Assembly (NCBI GenBank): GCA_030144725.1
Contig: JASKMD010000003.1
Coordinates: 9,684,737-9,748,736 of the forward strand
Direction of reading: 5' to 3'
DNA from: Haematococcus lacustris
Taxonomy: Eukaryota; Chlorophyta; Chlorophyceae; Chlamydomonadales; Haematococcaceae
DNA: 64,000 nucleotides
The position numbers were made by a program, and so were the translations under genes. Within the stretch, counting starts at the first letter, position 1. Every line of letters starts with the position of its first letter. Below, in pieces: positions 11,311 to 23,480 of this stretch. Under the pieces are notes generated by a model, which worked only from the letters and a program-made list of their open reading frames with translations, ran no database searches and had not been told where the DNA came from.

Positions 11311-13903
11311 ATGTTGACCAGACCCCGTCCGTCGCTGGCTTCGGGCCCAACACGCCGCTGCCTCCGTTTTGCCTGCTGCAGGCGCGCCCAGCGCAGCAAC
11401 ACGGTCGCAGCGGCCTCCCCTGATCCCTGGGGCTTTTATAGCAACAGCCCCAGCAGCCGGCCAGGCCCATCCAGCTATGCGGCATCCTCCCAGGCCAGTG
11501 ACTCCTGGGCACGGGGCCAGCCCAGCCCTGCGCCCCGGCCCTCTTCTGCACCTCCCAGCTCTTCGGCCACAGCTGCTACCAGCGCTGCCGCCGGCCCTGC
11601 TGCCTACAATGCTAGCGAGCCCTGGCGCCCCTCGGCCTCTGCCTTTGGCAGCCCCCCTACCAGCCCCTCCACTGAGGCCCTGATTGCAGAGGTGCGCAGC
11701 CCAGCCGTGCAGCAGCCCAGCAAAGGTGGCTGACAGGGTGGCTGACAGCACAGGCTCAGCAGCCTGGTGCGCTGCGTGTTGGCTGACTGCCGGGGTGGCC
11801 TTCTGAGTGCAGTTGACTGCTGAGGAGCAGCGCACGGTGCGCCTGTTCCAGGACAACGCGCGCTCTGTGGTCAATGTGTCCACCACCCGCAGCTTCAGCC
11901 CCATGTTTAGCCCCTTCATGATGCAGCAGCAGGTGCGTGGGCCCAGCCTCGTGCTCCTTGCAGCTGAATTGAAGCGAGGCCTGTCAACTAGGCACACACT
12001 GCTATGCTACAGCCAGTACATTGCGCCTGCCGGGCAGCTTGCCAAACGCCATGTCTGCTGGCTTGTCTGGCTGCAGATGCCTCGAGGGGTGGGCAGTGGC
12101 TTTGTGTGGGATTACGATGGCCACATCATCACTAACGCCCACGTCATTGCCGGGGCCCAGGAGGTGACCGTCACATTGTGTGATGGGACAGTGGCCAAGG
12201 CCAAGGTGGGTGGCCTCACAGCTGGCACACATCCTGGGCCAGGACAGCTGCCAGGGCTGGCTGGCACCTGCTGGTTGAGCTGCTGCCACACACACTGCTG
12301 CAGTGGCTATGCTGGGGCCGTCAGCGAGTGCCACTGCTGTGCTGCAGGTGGTGGGTGGTGACCGGGAGAAGGACATTGCAGTGCTCAAGGTGGTTGAGTT
12401 GAGCCAGGAGCAGCTGGCCAGCTTGCGCCCTGTGAAGCTGGGGTCCTCCTCCAACCTGCTGGTGAGGCCATGGCACTGGGCTGGGCCTGCAGGCTGAGCA
12501 GCAGCGGCAGCACCAGGCAGGCCAAGGCAGAGACTCGGCTCCTGGCCTGCTGCACCAGCAGGTCGTCTCATCCTTGGTGACCTGCGCTGCTGCATGTGAC
12601 TCATGCTGTGCACACGCCCCACTACCGGCCTGCTCTGCTTGCTGCCTGCAGGTGGGCCAGCGTGTGTATGCCGTGGGCAACCCCTTTGGCCTTGACCTGG
12701 CCCTGTCCCAGGGCATTGTGAGCGGGCTGGGGCGGGAGATCAGTGCAGGGGGCATGTGGGGCGGCCTGGGTGCAGCCACCATCACCAATGGCATCCAGAC
12801 TGACACGGCCATGAACCCAGGCAACAGCGGCGGGCCACTGCTGGACAGTGCTGGTCGTGTGGTGGGCATTGCCACTGCCATCCTGGACCCCACAGGGCGT
12901 GGCGTCTCGTCAGGTCAGTGCAGCCACAGTAGGGCGCTGGCAACTGGGGTCCAGCGGCAGCAGCAGTAGCAGCAGCATCAGGCCTAAGTGCAACATGAGC
13001 TTCACACATCCTCCCCTATGCCGGCTGGCAATGGCGCCCGCTGTCTAGGCAGCACCTGACCTGTGTGGTGTGCGGGCTGCTGCCTGGCTGCTGCAGGTGT
13101 GGGCTTTGCCATCCCCATTGATGCGGTGCGAGGGATGGTGGACCAGATCCTGCGCCTGGGCCGGGTGGTGCGGCCTGCGCTGGGCATCACCATTGCACCC
13201 GTGCCACAGATGATGACACGGCAGCCACGCTGGGGCATGCAGGCAGAGCAGGCGCCAAAGGTACGAATCCATCCACGCTGCTAGGCATGACTGCTTGTAT
13301 AGCAGCTGACTGCAGGCTGGGGGGCACGGGAGTGGGCAAGGGTGGCAGCAGACAGGGGCAGTGCAGGCTGTCACGATGTGCACTGTGCCTCATCTGTGTT
13401 GCGCGCTGCACTGGGTGTGCTGCAGGCTGAGGGCGTGCTGGTGGTCAGTGTGCAGCCAGGGGGACCTGCTGACCTGGCAGGGGTGCAGCCTACCCGGCGA
13501 GAGCTGTCAGGCCGGCTGCTGCTGGGCGACATCATCACTGGCATCAATGGCCGGACAGTCAGGACACAGAAGGACCTGTTTGCAGCCCTGGACAACAGCC
13601 AGGTGGGTGGTCGAGCACAAGCAGCGCAGCCTGCAGCACACATGTTGATGGGTCTGTGTGTGTTCACATGGCAGCCGCCTTGAGCCAGCAGTTCTGAATT
13701 GACCACAGTCAGTCAACAGGCTGATTGGGCCGGCTGCCTTCACCGGCTGCCTGGGCTGAGCTGTGCCATTGAGGGTGTGGTGTGTGCTGGTGGCTGCGCA
13801 GGTGGGGGACACAGCAGAGGTGGTGGTGCGCTCAGCTTCAGGCTCCACACGTACTGTGCGCCTCACCCTAGCTGACAGGGAGAAGATGACTGGCTCTGAG
13901 TGA
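11311..13903 (+). CDS. DEG1: DEG1-like HtrA serine protease, tandem copy 3 (complete)
   Basis: Exons 11311-11691, 11813-11932, 12077-12205, 12348-12461, 12652-12913, 13097-13260, 13426-13602, 13802-13903. Every inspected exon matches copy 2 at an offset of 7,116 bp, with the same leader, catalytic triad and PDZ domain, about 482 aa. The spacer upstream (10542-11310) is the same promoter-side sequence as in the other units. Near identity with copy 2 includes introns and the LINE downstream, so the duplication is very recent, maintained by gene conversion, or an assembly duplicate. Confidence 0.9.
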
Positions 13904-15020
13904 GGGTACACTACTGCAGGGCTGGACTTGCATGTACCATCACTGAAGTAGGCGGGTGTGGGACAGTTCCCTTGGCATGGTGTTGAGTTAGTGCAGCAAC
14001 GCATTGAAGTAGAGCAGGAGCAGTGATCAAAAAGATGTTTTTTCAGGGGGGTTGTTTGTCAGTGAAGTAGCACGTGCTGCTGTATGGGCATTTTAGGAGA
14101 GGCAGGGGCGTTGGCGGTCAGCCAAGTGTGCAACAACAGTTTAACTGATCACAATGCAACATACAGATTGGTTGGTCTGTACTATTGTAAAGAGTCTGAC
14201 TGTGGTGCTGTATCCTGTTGCCGCGCCCAGCACATACTTGCCTTCAATAAGGGCGACGTAGGATGTGCTAGCTCCTCAACTGTATACATGCGTGAAGTGG
14301 CGGTGAGTGTCCAAGCTGTGATGGGTAAGATTGTGAGCCGATGTTGTACCTAACGTCTACAACGTCGCATCATTCCACCCGCTCTGCGTGGCTCGCCGCC
14401 ATCCTTCAGCTCAGTCAACGTTTGGTCAAACTCCGCGCTTGACCACCTGCACTGCGTGATCAACAGCTTGAGGCGCACAACCCTTTCGCACTTTCCCAAT
14501 CAACTCTGTGAATCTGTCCCATTGGTGCAACGCTCTTTCTGCCATGTGCAAGCCTGGCAGGTGAATCACACAATTGAGGTAGCTATGCTGCTGCCGCTGC
14601 TAGAGTACACGTTGTGTGTTGTGAACAATGGGCAGCCGTTAGCGCCCTGACACGTGTGATACGAGCTCTGGTTGGGTCGGCCATGGCTGTGACGATGTAG
14701 CTAGCATGCTGCCGCTTTTGGCCATGCCCTCGCCGCTGGCTGGTGGTTTCTCTCCTATGCAGCCTTGTAGCGTCACCGCATTGTCTTGTATCCCTGCATG
14801 CTGGTTCATGCCATGTGCCATCGAACCTATGCTGCATACAGCCTGTGTTCACAGCCGTTCGATGCACCGCTGTCACTCCCCTGCTTTCCAACTCAATATC
14901 CCAGTGCCATAGTTGAGCTGAGAGATGAGATGAGTTACATCATCGAAGTTGCTGTGGCTCTCGTGTACATGCTGTGGGTCTCTTGCCCCCCTGCATGCAG
15001 AACCTCGTGCAAGTGCACCT
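13904..15020. other. Spacer of unit 3 upstream of the LINE
   Basis: Equivalent to 6788-7904. No gene recognised; a TGTAA signal is present at the corresponding position. Confidence 0.6.
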
Positions 15021-15037
15021 TTCCATATCCTTGGTTA

Positions 15038-17055
15038 TCATATCACGGGCTGCGGGCAGTGCGGGGATGCTCAGGCCAAGGCTCTGCCCATTGGCGCGTG
15101 TTGACAAGCACACCACAGTTAAGCCTGCCTGGTTTGACCGGTCATGCAAGGAGGCTAAAGCCGCACTCTGGCAGGCTCTGCGTAGCGGGGAGGCCTTGCA
15201 CCTTTACAGGGCTAGAAAGCAGGCCTATAGGAGGCTGGTTGCTAGAGCTAAGTCTGCGTGGTCCAAGCACAGAGCTGCCAAGCTTCTAGACATGCTCAAG
15301 CACAACCCTGGGGATGCACTCAAGATGCTCCGTGTCAAGCACGCACGCCAACAGTCCATGGTTCCCATTGACAAGTGGCATCAGCATCTGCAGGCCTATT
15401 TCACAACCACCACTACGACACACGAAGCACCCGATGTGATCCCTGAGCCAGCCAGGACCAGGCAAGCTGTGCCTGCCCATTTGCAAGCCGTCCCTCTTGG
15501 GAGAGGCAGACTTCACTCTGTCCCTGCCCCTGTCACAACACATCCGCCTGCCTATGAGCTGCCCCATCTTGACAACACCACATCCATTGTTCAAGCACAA
15601 CTACGTGAGCTCAACAATGACACAGCGCCTGGCCTGGATGGGCTCCCAGCCCCCTTTATCAAGCACGCTCGCATAGTTGAGGAGGGTGTTACCACATACT
15701 TGTTGCTCCCTCTGCTTGCCACATGGATTCACAGCATGATGCGCACGGGGATTATTCCAGCGGCTTGGAAGGTAGCTAGGATCAGCCCCCTCTTCAAGGA
15801 CACAGACCCCACAGACCCCAACAAGTACAGAATGCTTGCTGTGAGTAGTGTGTTGTACCGCCTGTATGCTAACGTCTTGCGGCACGTGCTGACTGCCTGG
15901 TGCATGACACACAAAGTGCTGCCAGCTGAGCAGTTTGGGTTCATCCCGGGACGCAGCACCATGCAACCCATGTTCATTCTGCGCCATCTTGTCCATGCTC
16001 AAAAGGCTAGCGCAGATGCCAAGCACCGCAAGCTTTTCACTGCCTTCATTGACTTCAAACAGGCCTATGACCACATACCTCGACAACAATTGTGGGAACA
16101 CTTGCGGGTTGGGGTCAAGCTGCCACAGCCCTTGCTTGCCTGCCTGGAGGGTCTGTATAGGGATGATAGCTATGTGCTGATAGATGGCCCCCACCGCACC
16201 CCCCCAGTGACCCCGGACCAAGGTGTCAAGCAAGGCTGCCCCATCAGCCCACTCTTGTTTGCTCTCTATGTTCACGACATTAGTAAGGAGTTCCTGGGTC
16301 CTGTTGATGCTGTGAGAGTGCAAAGCACACCTGTCACCCATTTCATGTATGCTGATGACCTGACCCTGGTGAGCACCTCGTCCCACGGGCTGCAGCGGCT
16401 GGTCTGCCAGCTGCAAGGCTTTGCAGACAGGAAACACCTTACAGTCAATGTGGGCAAGTCAAAGGTGATGGTCTTCAATGGCAACTCACAGACTGCAGCA
16501 CCTAGCATTGGGTACAAGCATGAGATCCTGCCTGTGGTGAGAGAGTTCAAGTACTTAGGCATGCACTTCAACCCCAGCGCCACCCCTGCTTTTGCTGCCA
16601 CTCATATGAGGGCTGGCATGTTCCTCGCCATGCGCCAGGCGTGCAAGCGTGCCAGAGAGTATGGGGTCCTGCATGATCCATATGCCCTGTGTCACCTCAT
16701 TAGAGCGTTCGTGCTCCCATTGGGGCTGTATGGCAGCCAGGTATGGGGCACTGCTTTCCTTGGGCATGGTGTGCAACTCTCCAACCCAGTGCAAACACGC
16801 ATGCTCAGCTTTCTCAGGTTTGCTGCCAGGGTACGTAGCTCAGTGTCAGGCCTGATGGTGCTGCATGAGTTGGGGCAGCTGCCCCTCCAACTTTACTGGC
16901 TAAGGGCTGCATGCAAGTTCTGGAACACTGCCAAACTTTCCCACAGTGACCTGCTGATGAGGGTCATCAAGGCAGATGTGGAGTTAGGCAGGAGCTGTCA
17001 GGCTAGTTGGAGTGCTCAGTTCCAGCTTGCCGCCAGAGAGCTGATGGGGGGGTGA
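15038..17055 (+). CDS. LINE ORF2 reverse transcriptase (5'-truncated), second copy
   Basis: Identical to the unit 2 reverse transcriptase apart from one residue. FIDFKQAYD, QGCPISPLLFA and YADD are all present. It ends at the same premature stop after the seven-G run. Confidence 0.88.
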
Positions 17056-17602
17056 GTTCACCTTGAGCCCGGACATGGTCCTAGGCACCAAGGCTATGGA
17101 AGTCAAGTGGCTCGAGAGGTGGGGGAGGCGTTGGGTTGGGTTTGAGGGAGACCCTAGACTGCCCGAGACGGTGCATCGGGAGAGATGTTCGTATGCTGCA
17201 TGGTTTAAGCATGGGGACGGCATTGGCATCAATCACATGGCACCACACCTGCTTAACAGACAACTATCTACAGAAGTTCGCACGAGCCTGACTAGGTTCA
17301 GGTTAGGCAACAGCGGTCTGGGGGTGGAGAAGGCTCGGTTTGAGGGGGTAACTTTCATTGATCGCACATGCACCAGATGCACAGAGGGGGTAGTGGATGA
17401 CGCCATGCATTTCATCTTTGAGTGCTCTGCCACGAGTTCCATCAGGCAGCAGGCGGAGTTTGCCATGACTTTACAGAACAACAATGAGAACTTGCATGAC
17501 TTCATGTTGAGCCCATGTGCACCTTTGTTTGTGCACCTTGCTATGAAGTGCGTTTCAGAAAGTCCCGAACCCCTTGAGGGGGAGGGCGGCCTAGCAGCCT
17601 AA
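17054..17602 (+). pseudogene. LINE ORF2 C-terminal zinc-knuckle segment, out of frame, second copy
   Basis: Copy of 9938-10486 with the same CX2C...HX4C knuckle and the same +1 frame relation to the reverse transcriptase. Confidence 0.75.
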
Positions 17603-18426
17603 CGGCTGACGGCTTAAGCGGTGTAAGCCACATCATCTTCTTCCATATCCTTGGTTACCCAAGCAAAAGTGCAGGTGTGCAGGGCAGACGTCCTGCCATC
17701 CCCTGGTGGAACCCTGCCGGACAGCACTTGTGACTCACATCGGCACGGCTGTGTTCTGCACGGGTTGATGCCAGCAGTGTGCCGGTGCTTACCATCAACA
17801 GTTGAGTATGCAACGCAGGGCAGGCCACTTGGCTAAGGATAAGGGTACTGTGAGCCACATCAACACCGCTTGGGATGCGTAGGGCTGTGCTGCCAGCAGT
17901 GTTAGGCTGCACATGTCAAGGGCCCTTACTTGGCTGCCCGGTCTGTGTGCCGGCACGTGTGTGCTGGCAAGGCATGCTGGACCAAGGCCTTGGCCACCAC
18001 TCCTTGACAGCCAGGATGTTTTGCTGGCAGCAGCAGTGCTGCACTGCACTGACCTCCAGCTTGGGCACACATGGCGCATATCACGTCATGCCCAGCTGCC
18101 CGACATGTCGCGAACACTGCCTCACGCGATACCAACTGACGCTGACGTGATGCGCAGCTTATCAGGCAGGCCAACTGCGATGGACATTACTTGCGTCCAG
18201 GTCGTTGCGCCTAGTCCACATTGCTCCCCGCACAGCCTCAATAACCTCGGCTCTATCCTTACCCAGTCTCAATCACAACAGGAGCATGCAATCTGCTTTG
18301 ATGAGGCCGTCCTCGATGCGCGTGCGTGCCTCGTCCCAGCCCCGCCGCTCCCTCGGACACGATGTACCAGCTGCTGCTCGGGCCCTTCACCGACTGATGC
18401 TGAGCGCCAAGTGAGGAGCTGATGGC

Positions 18427-21019
18427 ATGTTGACCAGACCCCGTCCGTCGCTGGCTTCGGGCCCAACACGCCGCTGCCTCCGTTTTGCCTGCTGCAGGCG
18501 CGCCCAGCGCAGCAACACGGTCGCAGCGGCCTCCCCTGATCCCTGGGGCTTTTATAGCAACAGCCCCAGCAGCCGGCCAGGCCCATCCAGCTATGCGGCA
18601 TCCTCCCAGGCCAGTGACTCCTGGGCACGGAGCCAGCCCAGCCCTGCACCCCGGCCCTCTTCTGCACCTCCCAGCTCCTCGGCCGCAGCTGCTACCAGCG
18701 CTGCCGCCGGCCCTGCTGCCTACAATGCTAGCGAGCCCTGGCGCCCCTCGGCCTCTGCCTTTGGCAGCCCCCCTACCAGCCCCTCCACTGAGGCCCTGAT
18801 TGCAGAGGTGCGCAGCCCAGCCGTGCAGCAGCCCAGCAAAGGTGGCTGACAGGGTGGCTGACAGCACAGGCTCAGCAGCCTGGTGCGCTGCGTGTTGGCT
18901 GACTGCCGGGGTGGCCTTCTGAGTGCAGTTGACTGCTGAGGAGCAGCGCACGGTGCGCCTGTTCCAGGACAACGCGCGCTCTGTGGTCAATGTGTCCACC
19001 ACCCGCAGCTTCAGCCCCATGTTTAGCCCCTTCATGATGCAGCAGCAGGTGCGTGGGCCCAGCCTCGTGCTCCTTGCAGCTGAATTGAAGCGAGGCCTGT
19101 CAACTAGGCACACACTGCTATGCTACAGCCAGTACATTGCGCCTGCCGGGCAGCTTGCCAAACGCCATGTCTGCTGGCTTGTCTGGCTGCAGATGCCTCG
19201 AGGGGTGGGCAGTGGCTTTGTGTGGGATTACGATGGCCACATCATCACTAACGCCCACGTCATTGCCGGGGCCCAGGAGGTGACCGTCACATTGTGTGAT
19301 GGGACAGTGGCCAAGGCCAAGGTGGGTGGCCTCACAGCTGGCACACATCCTGGGCCAGGACAGCTGCCAGGGCTGGCTGGCACCTGCTGGTTGAGCTGCT
19401 GCCACACACACTGCTGCAGTGGCTATGCTGGGGCCGTCAGCGAGTGCCACTGCTGTGCTGCAGGTGGTGGGTGGTGACCGGGAGAAGGACATTGCAGTGC
19501 TCAAGGTGGTTGAGTTGAGCCAGGAGCAGCTGGCCAGCTTGCGCCCTGTGAAGCTGGGGTCCTCCTCCAACCTGCTGGTGAGGCCATGGCACTGGGCTGG
19601 GCCTGCAGGCTGAGCAGCAGCGGCAGCACCAGGCAGGCCAAGGCAGAGACTCGGCTCCTGGCCTGCTGCACCAGCAGGTCGTCTCATCCTTGGTGACCTG
19701 CGCTGCTGCATGTGACTCATGCTGTGCACACGCCCCACTACCGGCCTGCTCTGCTTGCTGCCTGCAGGTGGGCCAGCGTGTGTATGCCGTGGGCAACCCC
19801 TTTGGCCTTGACCTGGCCCTGTCCCAGGGCATTGTGAGCGGGCTGGGGCGGGAGATCAGTGCAGGGGGCATGTGGGGCGGCCTGGGTGCAGCCACCATCA
19901 CCAATGGCATCCAGACTGACACGGCCATGAACCCAGGCAACAGCGGCGGGCCACTGCTGGACAGTGCTGGTCGTGTGGTGGGCATTGCCACTGCCATCCT
20001 GGACCCCACAGGGCGTGGCGTCTCGTCAGGTCAGTGCAGCCACAGTAGGGCGCTGGCAACTGAGGTCCAGCGGCAGCAGCAGTAGCAGCAGCATCAGGCC
20101 TGAGAGCAACTTGAGCTTCACACATCCTCCCCTATGCTGGCTGGCAATGGCGCCTGCTGTCCTGGCAGCACCTGACCTGTGTGGTGTGCGGGCTGCTGCC
20201 TGGCTGCTGCAGGTGTGGGCTTTGCCATCCCCATTGATGCGGCGCGAGGGATGGTGGACCAGATCCTGCGCCTGGGCCGGGTGGTGCGGCCTGCGCTGGG
20301 CATCACCATTGCACCCGTGCCACAGATGATGACACGGCAGCCACGCTGGGGCATGCAGGCAGAGCAGGCGCCAAAGGTACGACCCCATCCACGCTGCTAG
20401 GCGTGACTGCTTGTATAGCAGCTGACTGCAGGCTGGGGGGCACGGGAGTGGGCAAGGGTGGCAGCAGACAGGGGCAGTGCAGGCTGTCACGATGTGCACT
20501 GTGCCTCATCTGTGTTGCGCGCTGCACTGGGTGCGCTGCAGGCTGAGGGCGTGCTGGTGGTCAGTGTGCAGCCAGGGGGACCTGCTGACCTGGCAGGGGT
20601 GCAGCCTACTCGGCGAGAGCTGTCAGGCCGGCTGCTGCTGGGCGACATCATCACTGGCATCAATGGCCGGACAGTCAGGACACAGAAGGACCTGTTTGCA
20701 GCCCTGGACAACAGCCAGGTGGGTGGTCGAGCACAAGCAGCGCAGCCTGCAGCACACATGTTGATGGGTCTGTGTGTGTTCACATGGCAGCCGCCTTGAG
20801 CCAGCAGTTCTGAATTGACCACAGTCAGTCAACAGGCTGGTTGGGCCGGCTGCCTTCACCGGCTGCCTGGGCTGAGCTGTGCCATTGAGGGTGTGGTGTG
20901 TGCTGGTGGCTGCGCAGGTGGGGGACACAGCAGAGGTGGTGGTGCGCTCAGCTTCAGGCTCCACACGTACTGTGCGCCTCACCCTAGCTGACAGGGAGAA
21001 GATGACTGGCTCTGAGTGA
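18427..21019 (+). CDS. DEG1: DEG1-like HtrA serine protease, tandem copy 4 (complete)
   Basis: Exons 18427-18807, 18929-19048, 19193-19321, 19464-19577, 19768-20029, 20213-20376, 20542-20718, 20918-21019. Catalytic His, Asp and Ser and the PDZ domain are intact. It differs from copies 2 and 3 by a handful of substitutions, including Val to Ala in IDA(V/A)RGMVDQ in exon 6, Gly to Ser in the exon 1 linker, and intron changes shared with copy 1. The gene body is normal, but its 3' spacer runs into foreign sequence at about 22,149. Confidence 0.9.
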
Positions 21020-22148
21020 GGGTACACTACTGCAGGGCTGGACTTGCATGTACCATCACTGAAGTAGGTGGGTGTGGGACAGTTCACTTGGCATGGTGTT
21101 GAGTTAGTGCAGCAACGCATTGAACTAGAGCAGGAGCAGTGATCAAAAAGATGTTTTTTCAGGGGGGTTGTTTGTCAGTGAAGTAGCACGTGCTGCTGTA
21201 TGGGCATTTTAGGAGAGGCAGGGGCGTTGGCGGTCAGCCAAGTGTGCAACAACAGTGTAACTGATCACAATGCAACATACAGATTGGTTGGTCTGCACTA
21301 TTGTAAAGAGTCTGACTGTGGTGCTGTATCCTGTTGCCGCGCCCAGCACATACTTGCCTTCAATAAGGGCGACGTAGGATGTGCTAGCTCCTCAACTGTA
21401 TACATGCGTGAAGTGGCGGTGAGTGTCCAAGCTGTGATGGGTAAGATTGTGAGCCGATGTTGTACCTAACGTCTACAACGTCGCATCATTCCACCCGCTC
21501 TGCGTGGCTCGCCGCCATCCTTCAGCTCAGTCAACGTTTGGTCAAACTCCGCGCTTGACCACCTGCACTGCGTGATCGACAGCTTGAGGCGCACAACCCT
21601 TTCGCACTTTCCCAATCAACTCTGTGAATCGGTCCCATTGGTGCAACGCTCTTTCTGCCATGTGCAAGCCTGGCAGGTGAATCACACAATTGAGGTAGCT
21701 ATGCTGCTGCCGCTGCTAGAGTACACGTTGTGTGTTGTGAGCAATGGGCAGCCGTTAGCGCCCTGACACGTGTGATACGAGCTCTGGTTGGGTCGGCCAT
21801 GGCTGTGACGATGTAGCTAGCATGCTGCCGCTTTTGGCCATGCCCTCGCCGCTGGCTGGTGGTTTCTCTCCTATGCAGCCTTGTAGCGTCACCGCATTGT
21901 CTTGTATCCCTGCATGCTGGTTCATGCCATGTGCCATCGAACCTATGCTGCATACAGCCTGTGTTCACAGCCGTTCGATGCACCGCTGTCACTCCCCTGC
22001 TTTCCAACTCAATATCCCAGTGCCATAGTTGAGCTGAGAGATGAGATGAGTTACATCATCGAAGTTGCTGTGGCTCTCGTGTACATGCTGTGGGTCTCTT
22101 GCCCCCCTGCATGCAGAACCTCGTGCAAGTGCACCTTTCCATATCCTT
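21020..22148. other. Spacer of unit 4, ending at the junction with foreign DNA
   Basis: Matches the other unit spacers up to ttccatatccttg (22136-22148) and then diverges abruptly. No gene recognised. Confidence 0.6.
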
Positions 22149-22261
22149 GATTTGCTGAGCAGCAGCAGCAGCCAACTGGGGCAGGGGCCTCACCAATAAC
22201 TGAGGCCCGGCTCCAGGAGGTACTAGCGCAAACACTGACACAGACGCTGCAGCAGATAGTC

Positions 22262-23077
22262 ATGCCGCAACTGACCTCCATCAACCAAACTATCGAGACA
22301 GTTAAGAGCGAGTTGCAGAATGTCCAATACGACGTAGCCAAACTGAGTGTGGGGCACATTGAGCTAGAGGGAGAATCGAGGGAGGTGCGTGCAGAGATGG
22401 CCTCAGTGGAGCAGCGCTGCAGCGTGCAGCTGGCAGCAATGGCCTTCAACATCCAGCTAGCAACAGAGCAGCGCAGCAATGCGGGGGTGGTGGTCTTCTT
22501 TGCCCCCCGCCCTGATGAGGCAGCCATCAAGGCTCTGTGCACCAGCGTCGGCGTCACTGATGCCCGGGTGATGCACTCTAGCCCGACTATCGCTAAGGTC
22601 AGTGTCGGCTCCCATGCCTCAGCCCTCAGCGTTCTGGCTGCTGCCCAGCAGGCCGCACTCCCAGCAGACCTGGGCAAGGGTCCGCTGCAGCGTGTCGTGT
22701 GGCCAGCTCGCCGGCAGCTGCAGGCCGTTGTGGATAAGAGCAGTGTGCGGTCACCTGTACACGGCATGCGCTTTGAGTGCAACAAGTCACGTACAGCCAT
22801 CATCACCACCTGGAAGGGGAAGCAGATTACCTACCCCCTGTTTGTCCACCTCAGCAACCTCAGCAAGCCAGACCTGAAAAGCATGGATGAGTGCAGCATT
22901 GAGGCAGCCTGTGAGTATGCGGCTGCGGACCAGCCTGCAGCCTTCCTCCTACCAAGGTCCCTCGCCACCCGTCAACAGCAGCAGCAGCATCAACAGCAGC
23001 AGCAGGGTGCGGCAGCGGCTGCTGCAGCAATGGAAGAGGACAACCAGCCTGCAGATCCTAACCGGGTGCCCCCCTAA
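22262..23077 (+). CDS. ORF1-like protein of a LINE (coiled coil plus RRM-like domain)
   Basis: An ATG at 22262 opens 271 codons; the frame is already open upstream from just after the junction, so the true N-terminus may be longer. Order: a heptad-like coiled-coil stretch (about residues 1-60, INQTIETVKSELQNVQYDV...), then a globular part beginning NAGVVVFFAPRPDEAAIKAL that resembles the RRM-type domain of L1 ORF1 proteins. A basic segment (VWPARRQLQAVVDK) comes next, then a Gln/Ala-rich tail. The layout fits L1-type ORF1p, an RNA-binding trimer, but I see no decisive signature. The frame ends at TAA after a run of six C (23068-23073); dropping one C would continue into the repeat-coded tail that follows. 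Confidence 0.5.
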   Translation: MPQLTSINQTIETVKSELQNVQYDVAKLSVGHIELEGESREVRAEMASVEQRCSVQLAAMAFNIQLATEQRSNAGVVVFFAPRPDEAAIKALCTSVGVTDARVMHSSPTIAKVSVGSHASALSVLAAAQQAALPADLGKGPLQRVVWPARRQLQAVVDKSSVRSPVHGMRFECNKSRTAIITTWKGKQITYPLFVHLSNLSKPDLKSMDECSIEAACEYAAADQPAAFLLPRSLATRQQQQQHQQQQQGAAAAAAAMEEDNQPADPNRVPP

Positions 23078-23441
23078 CCGGGTGCAGCGCAGTGCAGCAG
23101 CAGCAGCAGCAGCAACAGCAGGGGGCCCTAACCGGGCACCAGCCGGCAAGGCTCCGGGGAAGGCAGCTGCGCCGGGCAGCCGCCCCGCCTCGCCTAACCA
23201 GGTGCAGCGCAGTGCAACAGCAGCAGCAGCAGGGGGGCCTGACCAGGCACCAGCCGGCAAGGCTCCGGGGAAGGCAGCTGCGCCGGGCAGCCGCCCCGCC
23301 TCGCCTAACCAGGTGCAGCGCAGTGCAGCAGCAGCAGCAGCAGCAGCAGGGGGGCCTAACCAGGCACCAGCCGGCAAGGCTCCGGGGAAGACAGCTGCGC
23401 CGGGCAGCCGCCCCGCCTCGCCTAACCAGGTGCAGCGCAGT

Positions 23442-23476
<35 letters not shown>

Positions 23477-23480
23477 CCCC
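23078..23480 (+). repeat. Coding-type minisatellite, period about 120 bp
   Basis: Three and a half units of a sequence containing cggcaaggctccgggg, a Pro-rich segment and a variable (cag)n run. Read in the frame continuing the ORF1-like protein it gives NQVQRSAAAA...GGPNQAPAGKAPGK-type repeats, open to the gap. The CAG run length varies from unit to unit. Confidence 0.8.

Larger units (their letters stand above)
15038..17640 (+). mobile_element. 5'-truncated LINE, unit 3 (same insertion as unit 2)
   Basis: Same 5' truncation point, same 17-bp duplications (15021-15037 and 17641-17657) and same G7 frame break as the unit 2 element. This shows one insertion that was later duplicated with its host unit. 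I noticed one coding difference: base 15724 is a where 8608 is t (Ile for Phe in the W(F/I)HSMMRTG stretch). Confidence 0.92.
1..22150 (+). repeat. Tandem array of DEG gene units, at least four copies
   Basis: Equivalent positions recur at a spacing of 4,524 bp (copy 1 to 2) and 7,116 bp (2 to 3 and 3 to 4). The difference of 2,592 bp equals the LINE plus one target duplication (2,620 bp) minus 28 bp of extra repeat in unit 1. Units 2 and 3 are almost identical over 7 kb. The array enters at the left edge and is lost at the sequence break near 22,149. Confidence 0.93.

Noticed and set aside
18427..21120. Copy 4 of DEG looks like a mosaic of copy 1 and copies 2/3
   Set aside because: With copies 2 and 3 as sisters there are only three lineages; all patterns fit single changes on one branch each, so no gene conversion is needed.
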